Numbered from the stretch's first letter, positions 41,833 to 51,123 are shown. The stretch is DNA of 64,000 nucleotides from Acidobacteriaceae bacterium (GCA_020247055.1 JADCJL010000190.1:1-64000); one strand, 5' to 3'. Numbers and translations are program-made. Notes: a model not told the origin generated them from the letters alone.

Positions 41833-42507
41833 CTAGCGGCGCCCCCAGGTGCGCCAACCAGCCAGCAGGCCCAGCCCTCCCAGCAACAGGAGGATGGTCG
41901 AGGGTTCGGGAACCGTGGCGGTTACCGTCACGTTGTCAATCCCCCAATTCTCATCCGTGAAATCCTGCAGGTTCAGCCCGGAGAATCGCAGGGTGAGATC
42001 CGACGCGACCGGAGTCACCGGCAACGTGAGCCGGTAGGTGGTATCGCCTTCTGTGATGAACCCTAACGTATTGACGGCAAACGCTCCGGTCCGCGGCGGG
42101 TTCGCCACTGGCGAACCCGGATTCCACGGATCCGGAAACGATTGCTCAAAGCCCGGCAAGTTCGTATTGCTGAACGTGGTTTGGAGCAGGATGGGACCGC
42201 CCACCACCTCGACCGTGAAGAGATCCGGGCCGAAGGCGGAGGAGTTTCCATCCCAACTCCGATTGATGTAAAGATCCAGTTGGAAGGTGAGCGAATCGCC
42301 CGGCGTCAGGCCGCCGAGCGTAAAGGTGGTCGAATGATCCCGATCGAACAGTCCCAAAAACCGCGTGGAACCGTTTGGCGCCAGAACAATCGATCCGGCG
42401 GACCATCCACTCCCATCAGCCGACTCGAAGTCGTTCTGATAGAGCGGAAGCGCATGGGCGGGCAAGCCCAGTAGCCCCGCAAGGGACAAAAGGATACGCA
42501 GATACAT
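41833..42507 (-). CDS. PEP-CTERM sorting domain protein
   Basis: A 224-residue exported protein starting at the ATG 42507 (Shine-Dalgarno AGAGG upstream), with signal peptide LRILLSLAGLLGLPAHA. The body is a beta-rich domain (YQNDFESADGSGW, SLTFQLDLYINRSW). The C-terminus has the motif VPEPST, a hydrophobic helix LLLLGGLGLLAGW and a basic end RTWGRR. This is the PEP-CTERM signal recognised by exosortases, which couple protein sorting to polysaccharide export in other bacteria. No exosortase gene is in the window. Confidence 0.9.
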   Translation of the reverse strand: MYLRILLSLAGLLGLPAHALPLYQNDFESADGSGWSAGSIVLAPNGSTRFLGLFDRDHSTTFTLGGLTPGDSLTFQLDLYINRSWDGNSSAFGPDLFTVEVVGGPILLQTTFSNTNLPGFEQSFPDPWNPGSPVANPPRTGAFAVNTLGFITEGDTTYRLTLPVTPVASDLTLRFSGLNLQDFTDENWGIDNVTVTATVPEPSTILLLLGGLGLLAGWRTWGRR

Positions 42508-42625
42508 AAGTAACCTCTGCTTTGGCTGCGCCACAATCATCCGCTAAGCATTGAAAACAAAAGAAAAACGCACTAGCGGAAGAACAAATCGGCGCGTTGT
42601 TTCTAAATGTATACGCAACTAAAGC

Positions 42626-42653
42626 TGTCAATTTACACGCAGGACAATTGACA
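42626..42653. promoter_or_regulatory. inverted repeat TGTCAATT / AATTGACA
   Basis: Eight-base arms at 42626-42633 and 42646-42653, 12 nt apart. Each arm contains TTGACA reading outward, so the element is either two back-to-back -35 boxes for the divergent PEP-CTERM and beta-helix genes or an operator. The region 42541-42708 is clearly richer in A and T than its surroundings and contains no gene. Confidence 0.5.
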
Positions 42654-42675
42654 GATGCGCGGATACACGTATAGT
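42648..42675 (+). promoter_or_regulatory. sigma70-like promoter TTGACA-16-TATAGT
   Basis: TTGACA at 42648-42653 and TATAGT at 42670-42675 are 16 nt apart. This is the best consensus promoter seen in the window and drives the long beta-helix gene. Confidence 0.65.
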
Positions 42676-42708
42676 GTTACCTAACATGCTATCCGGTTTC
42701 AATCCGGA

Positions 42709-45648
42709 ATGCAAGGAAAATCGACTACGGTTGTTCAACAATTTTCCAAGTCAGGCAATTTGAAATCAGGTACTTTAATGCAATCTTTCCCTTTTCCTCA
42801 CCTCCTTTCGGTTCTTTCTCTTTCCCCGTCACGCAACGCTCTCCCTCGCTTCGTCCTCAGCTTCCTGGCCTGCCTGCTCTCCGCCCTCGCCGCCGACTTC
42901 TACGTCGCGCCGAACGGATCGCCCTCCGGCACAGGCCAACTGCAGAACCCGTGGAACCTGCAGACCGCGCTCAACCACCCCGCCATCGTCCGGCCGGGCG
43001 ACACCATCTGGGTCCGGGGCGGAACCTACCCCGGCAAGTACCGCAGCGTCCTGCGCGGCGGGGTGAATCAGCCGATCATCGTCCGCCAGTACCCCGGCGA
43101 ACGCGCCATCCTCGATGCCAACACCAACACCTCCACCCCAGCCGTGCTGACCGCCGACGGCGCCTGGACCTGGTTCTGGGGACTCGAGGTGACCAACAGC
43201 AACCCCGTCCGGCGTCTCGGCAGCAGCCGCCCCACCGGCATTGACATCTTCGGGCCCAACATCAAGATCATCAACATGGTCGTGCACGATAACGGCAGCG
43301 GCTTTGGCTTGTGGAACGGCGCCGATGACTCTGAGATCTATGGCACCCTCATCTACTACAACGGCTGGGAGGGCAGCAACCGCGGCCATGGCCACAGCAT
43401 CTACTCGCAGAACCGCCTCGGATGGAAGCGGATTACCGACAACATCTACTTCAAGTCGTATAGCCACGGCATCCACATTTACGGCTCGGAGAACGCTTTC
43501 CTCGATAACTTCCTGATCGAGGGCAACACCGGCTTTGACAACGGCGTGCTCTCCCCCTCGTCGGGCGCGAAAACGCAGTTTCTGATCGGCGGCGGGGTGG
43601 TGGCGAAAAACCTGATCCTCCGCGACAACGCTACCTTCTTTTCCGGCAACGACGGTCGCAACGACATTGGTTACGGGGCCGGGTGCGCCAACCTGCTCGC
43701 CGAGAGGAACTTCTTCGTCGCCCCAACGGCCATGCAGCTCAGTTGCACCGGCGTCACTTTCAACGGGAATCTCTTTTACGGCAGCCTGAGCGGCATGACC
43801 CCCGCGCAGTATCCCAACAACACCTACACCACCGTGCGGCCCCAGGGCGTGCAGGTGCTCGTCCGCCCCAACCGGTACGAAACCGGCCGCGGCCACGTCA
43901 CCGTCTACAACTGGGACAACCTGAGCAGCGTGAGCGTTAACCTCTCGCCAGTCCTCGCCAACGGCACCGCCTACGAGATCCGCGACGCGCAGAACTTTTT
44001 CGGCGCACCGGTGGTCAGCGGGGTCTACAACGGCGGAGCGGTCACCCTCCCGATGACCGGCACGGCGATTTCGCCGCTCACCGGCGTGGCCGAGGTTGCC
44101 CTGCTCCACACCCCGGTCCGCTTCGGCAGCTTCATCGTGCTGCCGGTGGCGGGCGGGGCGCCTCCGCCACCCGCGCCCGTCAATCTGGCCCCGGCTGTCA
44201 CCACCGGCCCGGCCCAAACCATCACCCTGCCCGCCACGGCCACCGTCACGGGATCGGCTACCGACGACGGCCTGCCGAACGGGCAGCTCACTTACTCGTG
44301 GTCCGTCAGCAGCGGCCCGGGGCCGGTCTCGTTCCAGAACGCAGCCAGCGCCACGACGACCGCGACGTTTTCGAGCGCGGGCACCTACCAACTGCGCCTG
44401 CTCGTCTCCGATGGGCAACTCTCCGCGGCGGCCACCACGCAGGTTACGGTGAACGCCGCACCGGCGCCACCGCCCGTTCCCGGCGGCGTCCTCCGCGTCA
44501 ATGCCGGCGCCGGCCGGCTGACCGACCCGGCCGGCAACACGTGGGAGGCCGACCGCAACTTCTCCGGCGGCTCTCCGTACGCAGTGACCCGGCCCATCAG
44601 CGGACCCGCCGGCCTGGACCCCTACCAGAGCGTACGCTATGGCAACTTCACCTACCGCTTTCCGGTGGCCAACGGCAACTACCGGGTGCTGCTCCGTTTC
44701 GCCGAGATCTACCATGAGCGCGCCGGCGCCCGCCTGTTCTCGGTGACGATCAACGGCCAGCCCAAGCTCACCTCGTTCGATGTCTTCGCCGCCGGCGGCG
44801 CCTACACCGCCGTCGACCGGCCGTTCGACATCACCGTCACGGGTGGACAGATCGCGCTTGGGTTCGTTTCGCAAATTGACTATGCCCTCGTCAACGCCAT
44901 CGAGATTCAGCCGCTCACGACCGCACCGCCGCCGCCGGCGGTCGCCGTGGCGCTGACGCCCGCGACGGCCACGGTCGCCTCGGGCGGAACGCTACAGTTC
45001 ACCGCGCAGGTCACCAACGCCGCCAACTCCGCCGTCACCTGGTCGCTGACGCCCGCGGTGGGCAGCATCGGTCCGGGCGGGCTCTATCAGGCCCCGGCCG
45101 TCAACACCTCTACCGTCGTCACCGTCCGCGCGACCAGCGTGGCGGACCCGGCAAAGAGCGCGACGGCGCAACTCACCCTGACGCCGCCTCCCGTTACGCC
45201 ACCAAGCCCCACGACGTTTACTCCCATTCGGATGAACGCTGGCGGTGCGCGGTACGTAGACACGACCGGTAACCCGTGGCTGGCCGAAAGCAGCGTATCG
45301 GGAGGCGGCGTGTTTGAGACAACCGCCGCCATCGCCAATACCACCGACCCCGCGCTCTACCGCACCGTCCGCTACGGCGCCTTCCGCTACACCGTTCCGG
45401 TAGCGAACGGGGCCCGCACGGTCCGTCTGCGGTTTGCCGAGATCTACTTCAACCAAACCGGCCGCCGCGTCTTCAGCGTCCGGATCAACGGAACCCAGGT
45501 GCTCACCGGCTTCGACATTACCGCCGCCGGCGGAGCGTTCGCGGCCGTCGACCGCGAGTTCCCGGTGGATGTAACCAACGGCGCTGTGGTGATTGAGTTC
45601 CTTCCGGTAGTCGAAAACCCCAGCGTCGCCGCGATTGAAATCCGTTAA
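42709..45648 (+). CDS. large secreted beta-helix protein with PKD-like, Ig-like and two malectin domains
   Basis: Up to 979 residues. The start is uncertain: ATG 42709, or ATG 42778, which gives a more usual signal peptide ending in FLACLLSALA. A right-handed parallel beta-helix spans about 63-480 (FYVAPNGSPSGTG, PGDTIWVRGGTY, SHGIHIYGSENA). A PKD-like domain follows at about 491-582, malectin 1 at about 594-734 (VNAGAGRLTDPAGN, VLLRFAEIYHE), an Ig-like domain at about 745-824 and malectin 2 at about 840-979. Beta-helices of this type are often polysaccharide lyases or epimerases, and malectins bind sugars. It is a paralogue of the protein at 48032-49417. Confidence 0.85.
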   Translation: MQGKSTTVVQQFSKSGNLKSGTLMQSFPFPHLLSVLSLSPSRNALPRFVLSFLACLLSALAADFYVAPNGSPSGTGQLQNPWNLQTALNHPAIVRPGDTIWVRGGTYPGKYRSVLRGGVNQPIIVRQYPGERAILDANTNTSTPAVLTADGAWTWFWGLEVTNSNPVRRLGSSRPTGIDIFGPNIKIINMVVHDNGSGFGLWNGADDSEIYGTLIYYNGWEGSNRGHGHSIYSQNRLGWKRITDNIYFKSYSHGIHIYGSENAFLDNFLIEGNTGFDNGVLSPSSGAKTQFLIGGGVVAKNLILRDNATFFSGNDGRNDIGYGAGCANLLAERNFFVAPTAMQLSCTGVTFNGNLFYGSLSGMTPAQYPNNTYTTVRPQGVQVLVRPNRYETGRGHVTVYNWDNLSSVSVNLSPVLANGTAYEIRDAQNFFGAPVVSGVYNGGAVTLPMTGTAISPLTGVAEVALLHTPVRFGSFIVLPVAGGAPPPPAPVNLAPAVTTGPAQTITLPATATVTGSATDDGLPNGQLTYSWSVSSGPGPVSFQNAASATTTATFSSAGTYQLRLLVSDGQLSAAATTQVTVNAAPAPPPVPGGVLRVNAGAGRLTDPAGNTWEADRNFSGGSPYAVTRPISGPAGLDPYQSVRYGNFTYRFPVANGNYRVLLRFAEIYHERAGARLFSVTINGQPKLTSFDVFAAGGAYTAVDRPFDITVTGGQIALGFVSQIDYALVNAIEIQPLTTAPPPPAVAVALTPATATVASGGTLQFTAQVTNAANSAVTWSLTPAVGSIGPGGLYQAPAVNTSTVVTVRATSVADPAKSATAQLTLTPPPVTPPSPTTFTPIRMNAGGARYVDTTGNPWLAESSVSGGGVFETTAAIANTTDPALYRTVRYGAFRYTVPVANGARTVRLRFAEIYFNQTGRRVFSVRINGTQVLTGFDITAAGGAFAAVDREFPVDVTNGAVVIEFLPVVENPSVAAIEIR

Positions 45649-45669
45649 CCCAACCCATTAACCCAACCC
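45645..45669. repeat. short tandem repeat TTAACCCAACCC x2
   Basis: Two identical 12 nt units with a 13 nt period overlap the stop codon of the long beta-helix gene. Confidence 0.7.
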
Positions 45670-45672
45670 TTG

Positions 45673-45689
45673 CCCGGCCTCAGGCCGGG
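45673..45689. terminator. small hairpin between convergent genes
   Basis: A 7-bp GC stem (CCCGGCC / GGCCGGG) with a 3 nt loop overlaps the stop of the minus-strand gene. There is no T-run, so termination is uncertain. Confidence 0.35.
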
Positions 45690-48001
45690 TGAGTTTCCCG
45701 CACCACGTGCAAAGTGGGCGGCGGCGCCGGAGCCGCCGCCCTCTGCCGCGGGCGGAATAGATACGCCGCCAGATAGAACAGGCCCGCCGCCACCGCCAGC
45801 GACCGGAGCCCGGTGGCCATCGAGAGCGATTCCGCCAGCCCGCCAAGCAACGCTCCGATGAGATTCGAACCCAGGGCCGAGCCCTGAAAACCGGCCGCCG
45901 AGAAGCTGCGGAGGAAGATCATGCCGGCAAACAGGACGGGCAGGCACAGCACCACCCCGCCAGCCAGGGCGCGCTGCCAGAAGGAGGGAAACAGGAGCGC
46001 TTCAACGGGTGTGCCGTAGGCGACGGCAATGCTCGCCCAGAGACAAACATAGAGCCAGAGAACCGGCAGCCGCGGGTAGCGGGCGGCCAGCGTGTTACCG
46101 AGCATGATCAGCAGCAGCAACGCCGAAATGACCACCGAGTTCACCATCCACGTGGTGCCGAACAGGAGCGCCATCCGGCTGACGATCTGGGCTTCGAGCA
46201 GCAGGAACGCCGCGCCGAGGAAGAAGAAGTGCCAGTGGCTGCCGGGTTCCGGGGACGCTCCCCCGGCGAGGCCGAACGGACCGGTGGCGCGGACGGCGAG
46301 GATAGAGACAAGAGCGATCACCAGCGAAATCAGGCCGACGCTTACCGGCAGCCCGGGCTTCTCCTGATAGAAGTACGGCCAGTCGTCGGTGGTAACCGGC
46401 GCGGGGCTGATGGGCATGCGGCTGTGGGCATCGACGTAGGCGCGCACCCGCGGGTTGGCCAGGGCGCGGTCCAGCGTGGCCGTCGAACCGGACAGGAAGA
46501 AGCTGCCTTCAGTGGTGTAGGAAGGCTCGGCTTCGAGCTGCACCGGGGCCTGGCCAAACACCTGCGTCAGCGATGCCCGCAGACGCCCGGCGATCCACGG
46601 CCGGTCGACCCAGAACTTCATGACGAGCACGCCGTCGGGCTTGAGCAGCTTCCGGGCGGCGACCAGCGCCTCGACCGTGTAGACGTAGTTATCGATGCGG
46701 ATGTTCGAGAAGTGCGAAGAGGAGGTGTGCGAGTCGAGCAGGGAGAACAGGATCAGGTCGAACCGTTCCTGGCTGTTTTGCACATAGGCGCGGGCATCGG
46801 CGAGCACGGTCTGCACCTGCGGAGAGTCGTAGGGCCGCTCCGGATGAAGCCGCCGGCCCTCGCGAAGAATCAGCGGATCGATTTCGACGGCGACCACGCG
46901 GCCGGCGCCGTTGCGGATGGCCGCCGCGACGTCGTTGCCGGAGCCCGCGCCGAGCACGAGCACCGCTGGGGGCGCGGGGACGAACTGGTAGGGAATGTTG
47001 TAGGCATTCCATTCGATCGGCACCCCGCGCAGCAGGTGCGGATGCGCGGCGAGGAAGGGCGCCGACAGGTTGATCATGACCTGATACCAGCTGTCGTTGG
47101 TGCTGACGTTGTGACCGATGAGGGTGCCGTCGGTATCGCGCCACTCGGCAATCGAAAGTTTCTGATAGGGCGACCAGAGAACCGTGCGGCCGGCCGGGGT
47201 GATGGCGGCCAGCGCGGCGCACAGGGCAAAGACCAGCGCGGCGCCCGCCGCCAGCCGGCGCACCGGCCACAGCAGCCCGGCCAGCATCAACCCGCCGAGC
47301 AGAAACCAAACCGGCGGGGGCTGCGAGTACAGACACAGCACGGTGTAGACCAGCACTCCCGCCAGACTCGCGGCCACATTGACCGTGTAGGCCGCGACGC
47401 CGTTGCGCGCCCGTTCGAGGTACCAGGCCACCAGTTGGCCGATCGGCACGAACAGCAGCGCGATCAGCGCGAAGATCGGCACGACCACGACCATCGCTCC
47501 CACCAGCCCCTTGATCGACTGCAGCGTGAACGACATCGTCGGGACGCTCCAGATGTGCACGCCCGAGAAGGCGCCCAGGTAGTCGGGCAGTTCGCTGACC
47601 AGCTGCCGCAGGGGCGGAAACGGCGTCTTGATCAGAAAGGCGAGCCAGGCCAGGGGCAGTAGCATCGCGCCGAGACGGATGGGGCGGTGCGACAGATGCG
47701 AACCCAGTCCGAAGCCGAGGAAGCAGGCGATGAGAACGAAGTTTTTGAAGTAGGCAAAGATGCGGATCTCGGAGGAGACCCAGCGGATCAGCAGCAGTTC
47801 GACAAACAGCCCGAACAGGCTGGCGAGGATGAGCGCGAAGTAGGAGAAGCCGCCCAGTTGCTGGGGCCGGAACTCGGCGAGCAGCAGACGGCCGGCCAGA
47901 CCGGGGGCCGGCGCGGCGCCGGGGCGGTAGCTGCGAAACAGGACGATAGCCAGCAGCGATCCGCTGAGCACGATGAAGAGAAACGTCGGGAGAAGAGTCA
48001 T
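45680..48001 (-). CDS. membrane-embedded spermidine synthase-like protein
   Basis: A 773-residue protein. About nine membrane helices come first, then a soluble Rossmann-like domain around 335-515, then more helices. The soluble domain has VLVLGAGSGNDVAAAI and VAVEIDPLILREGRR, followed by VLADARAYVQNS and FDLILFSLLDSHTSS. This resembles polyamine aminopropyltransferases, but the usual catalytic DPxxP segment is replaced by LDSHTSS, so true spermidine synthesis is doubtful. Similar membrane proteins are common beside polysaccharide genes and have no known substrate. It is the last gene of the operon, 30 nt after the beta-helix gene. Confidence 0.78.
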   Translation of the reverse strand: MTLLPTFLFIVLSGSLLAIVLFRSYRPGAAPAPGLAGRLLLAEFRPQQLGGFSYFALILASLFGLFVELLLIRWVSSEIRIFAYFKNFVLIACFLGFGLGSHLSHRPIRLGAMLLPLAWLAFLIKTPFPPLRQLVSELPDYLGAFSGVHIWSVPTMSFTLQSIKGLVGAMVVVVPIFALIALLFVPIGQLVAWYLERARNGVAAYTVNVAASLAGVLVYTVLCLYSQPPPVWFLLGGLMLAGLLWPVRRLAAGAALVFALCAALAAITPAGRTVLWSPYQKLSIAEWRDTDGTLIGHNVSTNDSWYQVMINLSAPFLAAHPHLLRGVPIEWNAYNIPYQFVPAPPAVLVLGAGSGNDVAAAIRNGAGRVVAVEIDPLILREGRRLHPERPYDSPQVQTVLADARAYVQNSQERFDLILFSLLDSHTSSSHFSNIRIDNYVYTVEALVAARKLLKPDGVLVMKFWVDRPWIAGRLRASLTQVFGQAPVQLEAEPSYTTEGSFFLSGSTATLDRALANPRVRAYVDAHSRMPISPAPVTTDDWPYFYQEKPGLPVSVGLISLVIALVSILAVRATGPFGLAGGASPEPGSHWHFFFLGAAFLLLEAQIVSRMALLFGTTWMVNSVVISALLLLIMLGNTLAARYPRLPVLWLYVCLWASIAVAYGTPVEALLFPSFWQRALAGGVVLCLPVLFAGMIFLRSFSAAGFQGSALGSNLIGALLGGLAESLSMATGLRSLAVAAGLFYLAAYLFRPRQRAAAPAPPPTLHVVRETHPA

Positions 48002-48031
48002 GGCAGTGCCGGATTCCTTCGAAAGATCTGG

Positions 48032-49417
48032 TTAGGGGATAGCGGGAAGGCGGCCGGAGCCGTTCTCCCCGCCGCGGCGGCGCACCGGCGCAGCGTAGGG
48101 CAACAGCAGAAAGGCGCCGAACTCGGACGGGGTATGCCGGGCCTGCGCGCCCGGTTCGCCCACGGGCGTAGCGATGGTGGTGAGGTTGAGCGGCAGGCTT
48201 ACCGGCCGCCCGTCGAACACGCCGCCGGCCACGGGCGGCCCGAGCGGGTTCTGCAGGTCCCGGATCGCAAAGACCTGGCCGGGCCGCAGGAAAGGGGACA
48301 GATCGACGGGCACCCGGTCGCGGAGGTCCCAGTTGAATACAGCGAGGTGGGCGCGGCCGGGTTCGTACTCATTCGGACGAACAAAGACGCGGGTACCGGT
48401 GGGACGGGTGCGGACGTAGGTGTTCCGCGCGAGTTGGGCCTCGGGCAGCCCAAAGATGTAGGGGTGGAAAAAGTTGTCCTCGATGACGACGTTGCGGCAT
48501 TCGATGGCGACCAGTCCGCCGTTGGCGAAGTAGTTCCGCCGGACGGCCATGCCGTCGCAGCCGGCCCGGTAGCCGATGTTGTTCTGGCCCACGAGCGGGG
48601 AGGGTGAGAAGTAGGTGTAATTGTCGGCCAGCAGGTTGTCCCGGGCCACGGTGCCGCCGCCGAGAAGAATGTTGCGGGTGATGCCGGTGCGCGAGAGGGC
48701 TCCGTTGTCGAAAGCGATATTGCCTTCGACGCGGAACTGGTTCAGAGACGCCTCCTCCGAGCCGTAGATATGGATGCCGTGGCTGAAGGAGTTGAAGAAG
48801 ACCGAGTCGGTGATTCGCTTCACGCCCTGCTCGTTCTGCGCGTAGACGGCGTGGCCGTGGCCGCGGTCCGGCCCGTCCCAGCCGTTGTTGTAGACGATGA
48901 CGCCGTAGAGCTGCGAGTCGACCGAGTTCGACCAGAAGCCGATGCCGCTGCCGTGGTCGTGCACGAGGCAGTTGACGAGACGGACGCCGGTGCCGAAGAT
49001 GTCGATGCCGGTGGGGCGGCCGGTGGCCGGGGTGGGGTAGGTTCGCCGGGGATGAGAGTTGAGGATCTCGAGGCCCCAGATCCAGGCGTAGGCGCCGCGG
49101 ATGGTGAAAACGGCGGGGAGCAGGCTATCGCTTTCGCCATCGATCACGGCGCGTGCCGCCGGCGCGGCGCGCACAACGATGGGCCGGGCGGCGGTGCCCC
49201 TCAACAGGCTCGTGAAGGAACCGCGATAGGTCCCCTCGCCCACCCAGATGGTGTCGCCCGGCACCACGGCCGCGGGCTGGGCGAGAGCGGTCGAGAGGTC
49301 CCACGGCGAGGCCATCGAACCGTTGCCGCCGGGCGATCCGAAGGGGCTAACAAAGAACTCCGCCGCGCCGGCCAACCCGGCGGCGGAGAGCAGACTCAGG
49401 ATCAAAGACAGTCGCAT
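48032..49417 (-). CDS. secreted right-handed beta-helix protein
   Basis: A 461-residue protein with signal peptide LSLILSLLSAAGLAGA. The body is the same parallel beta-helix as residues 63-480 of the protein at 42709-45648: FFVSPFGSPGGNG, PGDTIWVGEGTY, RPTGIDIFGTG, RGHGHAVYAQN, SHGIHIYGSEEA and FVRPNEYEPGRAHLAVFNW all have clear counterparts. It lacks the PKD, Ig and malectin modules. The start is the ATG at 49417, with GTG 49423 possible. It is co-transcribed with glycosyltransferase genes, which suggests action on the product polysaccharide. Confidence 0.85.
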   Translation of the reverse strand: MRLSLILSLLSAAGLAGAAEFFVSPFGSPGGNGSMASPWDLSTALAQPAAVVPGDTIWVGEGTYRGSFTSLLRGTAARPIVVRAAPAARAVIDGESDSLLPAVFTIRGAYAWIWGLEILNSHPRRTYPTPATGRPTGIDIFGTGVRLVNCLVHDHGSGIGFWSNSVDSQLYGVIVYNNGWDGPDRGHGHAVYAQNEQGVKRITDSVFFNSFSHGIHIYGSEEASLNQFRVEGNIAFDNGALSRTGITRNILLGGGTVARDNLLADNYTYFSPSPLVGQNNIGYRAGCDGMAVRRNYFANGGLVAIECRNVVIEDNFFHPYIFGLPEAQLARNTYVRTRPTGTRVFVRPNEYEPGRAHLAVFNWDLRDRVPVDLSPFLRPGQVFAIRDLQNPLGPPVAGGVFDGRPVSLPLNLTTIATPVGEPGAQARHTPSEFGAFLLLPYAAPVRRRGGENGSGRLPAIP

Positions 49418-49423
49418 AAGCAC

Positions 49424-51103
49424 TCACTCGCTGCCCGGACGGGGGCAGTTGACGGGTTGGGCCGCGCCGACGAGGGCCACGCCGCGGGCGTCGTCGTAGC
49501 CGGCCGTTACCCAGCGGCGGCGACCCAGGGAGCAGACCACGTCCCGGCGCCGCGCCGGGCCAGGGTCGGCCATGAGGAAGAGTGGGGCGCGGCGCCAGTC
49601 GGGCGGGTTGGGATTGAGGTCGAAGGCGCGAAAATGGACGCTGTTCCGGAGGAATACGACGGCGTCGTCAAGAGGAAGTTCGCGCACGGCGCGCAGGACT
49701 TGCCGGGAGGGGGCGTGCGCGTCGAGCAGGCGACGGCCGTACACCGGGAACAGCACCATCTGCAGCAGCAGACACGCCCCGAGCGCCAGGCGCGCGGCCT
49801 GGGGCCGGCCGGCCCAGAACTCGGTCCATCCGAGGGCGCCGAGCAGCGCCATCAGGAAGAACGTTTCAAAGTAGTAGCGCTCACCGACCAGCGAGAACGA
49901 GGAGCGGGACTGGGCAAGGTAAGCAACCACGAGCGAAGCGGCCAGCGCGGCCAGCAGCAGGATCACCTTCGAGCGCCGCCGGTTGCGCCAGACGGCGAAG
50001 CCCGCCAGGAGGGGAAGAAAAGGGAAGCCGGCCAGCAGGGTCTCGCCCAGGGCGTGGGCGGTAAGCGTGGTCAGGTTCCGCCAAAGGCTCGCCGGGGAGA
50101 GGGATACTTCGGCGATCTCGCGCGTTCCCGTGTAGAGGGCATAGGCATGAGGCCAGTAGGCACCCGTCACCAGCTTGTTGAACCAGAGCAGGACGAACAA
50201 CGCGAGGACGGCCGCGGCGGCGCCCGCCCCCGCCAGCAGCAGCGCTTTGCGCCAGCGAAAACGCAGCAACCACAGCGCGCCCAGCCCCAGCAGCGAACCG
50301 GTCCAGGCGGCGACGTAGGGACGCACGAGCGCCAGCAGAAACAGCGCGAGCAGCATGCCGCCGAGAGAGCGGGCCGGATGGCGTCCCCGCCAGGCCAGCA
50401 GCAGGCAGTAGAGCGCCAGGGCCAGGAGCAGACACGCGGGAGCGTGCGAGAGGTAGTCCACGCAGCTCAACGTGAAGAAGGGCGAGGCGGCCAGCAGCAG
50501 CACGGCATGGTCCGCCACCACGATGCCAAACAGCAGCAGGCCAATACGCCAGGTGAGCCACAGGATCATGAGCGCGGCCATCGGATTCAGCAGCCGCTCT
50601 CCGTGCACGAGCGTGGCCGGGGCGAGCAGGGCCGGCCAGCCCGGCGGATACTTTCCGAACCATCGCCCCTCGTGCATCAGATGATGCTGGAAGCGGAAGA
50701 CGCGCGGCGGCGCTACCTCAGCCGGCGACTCCGCCGTCAGGCGGCCGGCCGCGAAGAGCCGGGCCTGAAACAGATAGGCGCTCTCGTCACCCGAGTAGAT
50801 GGCATCGCCAAGGTGGGCCGCCAGCGGCATCGCCACGGCGCAGAGCAGCAAGATAGCGGCGTATCGCAGTTCGCGGCCAAACGGTTCACCCCCGGCTACC
50901 CCGGCAGCCCGGCGAAACCGCAGCGCCGCCGGCAGCACCAGTCCGTACTGGACGACCAGCAGCGCCGCCTTGGCATAACGGTCCCAGGGTAGCCAGCCCA
51001 ACGCCACGGCGGCGCCCAAGCCAACCGAAGCCAGCAGGCCCGCGAGCCCAAGCCCGGGGACAGCCACGGAGGCGACACGCGGAGGAGCCGGAGTAGAGAT
51101 CAT
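49424..51103 (-). CDS. GT39/ArnT-like membrane glycosyltransferase
   Basis: A 559-residue protein with about 11-12 membrane helices. The first periplasmic loop carries GDESAYLFQARLFAAGRL, where the acidic residues and the YLFQAR element match the catalytic loop of lipid-phosphate-sugar-dependent mannosyl/arabinosyl transferases (GT39/GT83). Such enzymes act on the periplasmic side using polyprenyl-phosphate sugars. The ATG at 51103 is chosen; a TTG at 51118 is possible. It lies between a GT2 gene and a secreted beta-helix gene. Confidence 0.82.
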   Translation of the reverse strand: MISTPAPPRVASVAVPGLGLAGLLASVGLGAAVALGWLPWDRYAKAALLVVQYGLVLPAALRFRRAAGVAGGEPFGRELRYAAILLLCAVAMPLAAHLGDAIYSGDESAYLFQARLFAAGRLTAESPAEVAPPRVFRFQHHLMHEGRWFGKYPPGWPALLAPATLVHGERLLNPMAALMILWLTWRIGLLLFGIVVADHAVLLLAASPFFTLSCVDYLSHAPACLLLALALYCLLLAWRGRHPARSLGGMLLALFLLALVRPYVAAWTGSLLGLGALWLLRFRWRKALLLAGAGAAAAVLALFVLLWFNKLVTGAYWPHAYALYTGTREIAEVSLSPASLWRNLTTLTAHALGETLLAGFPFLPLLAGFAVWRNRRRSKVILLLAALAASLVVAYLAQSRSSFSLVGERYYFETFFLMALLGALGWTEFWAGRPQAARLALGACLLLQMVLFPVYGRRLLDAHAPSRQVLRAVRELPLDDAVVFLRNSVHFRAFDLNPNPPDWRRAPLFLMADPGPARRRDVVCSLGRRRWVTAGYDDARGVALVGAAQPVNCPRPGSE

Positions 51104-51123
51104 CGGGTAGTCATCCAACCGCG

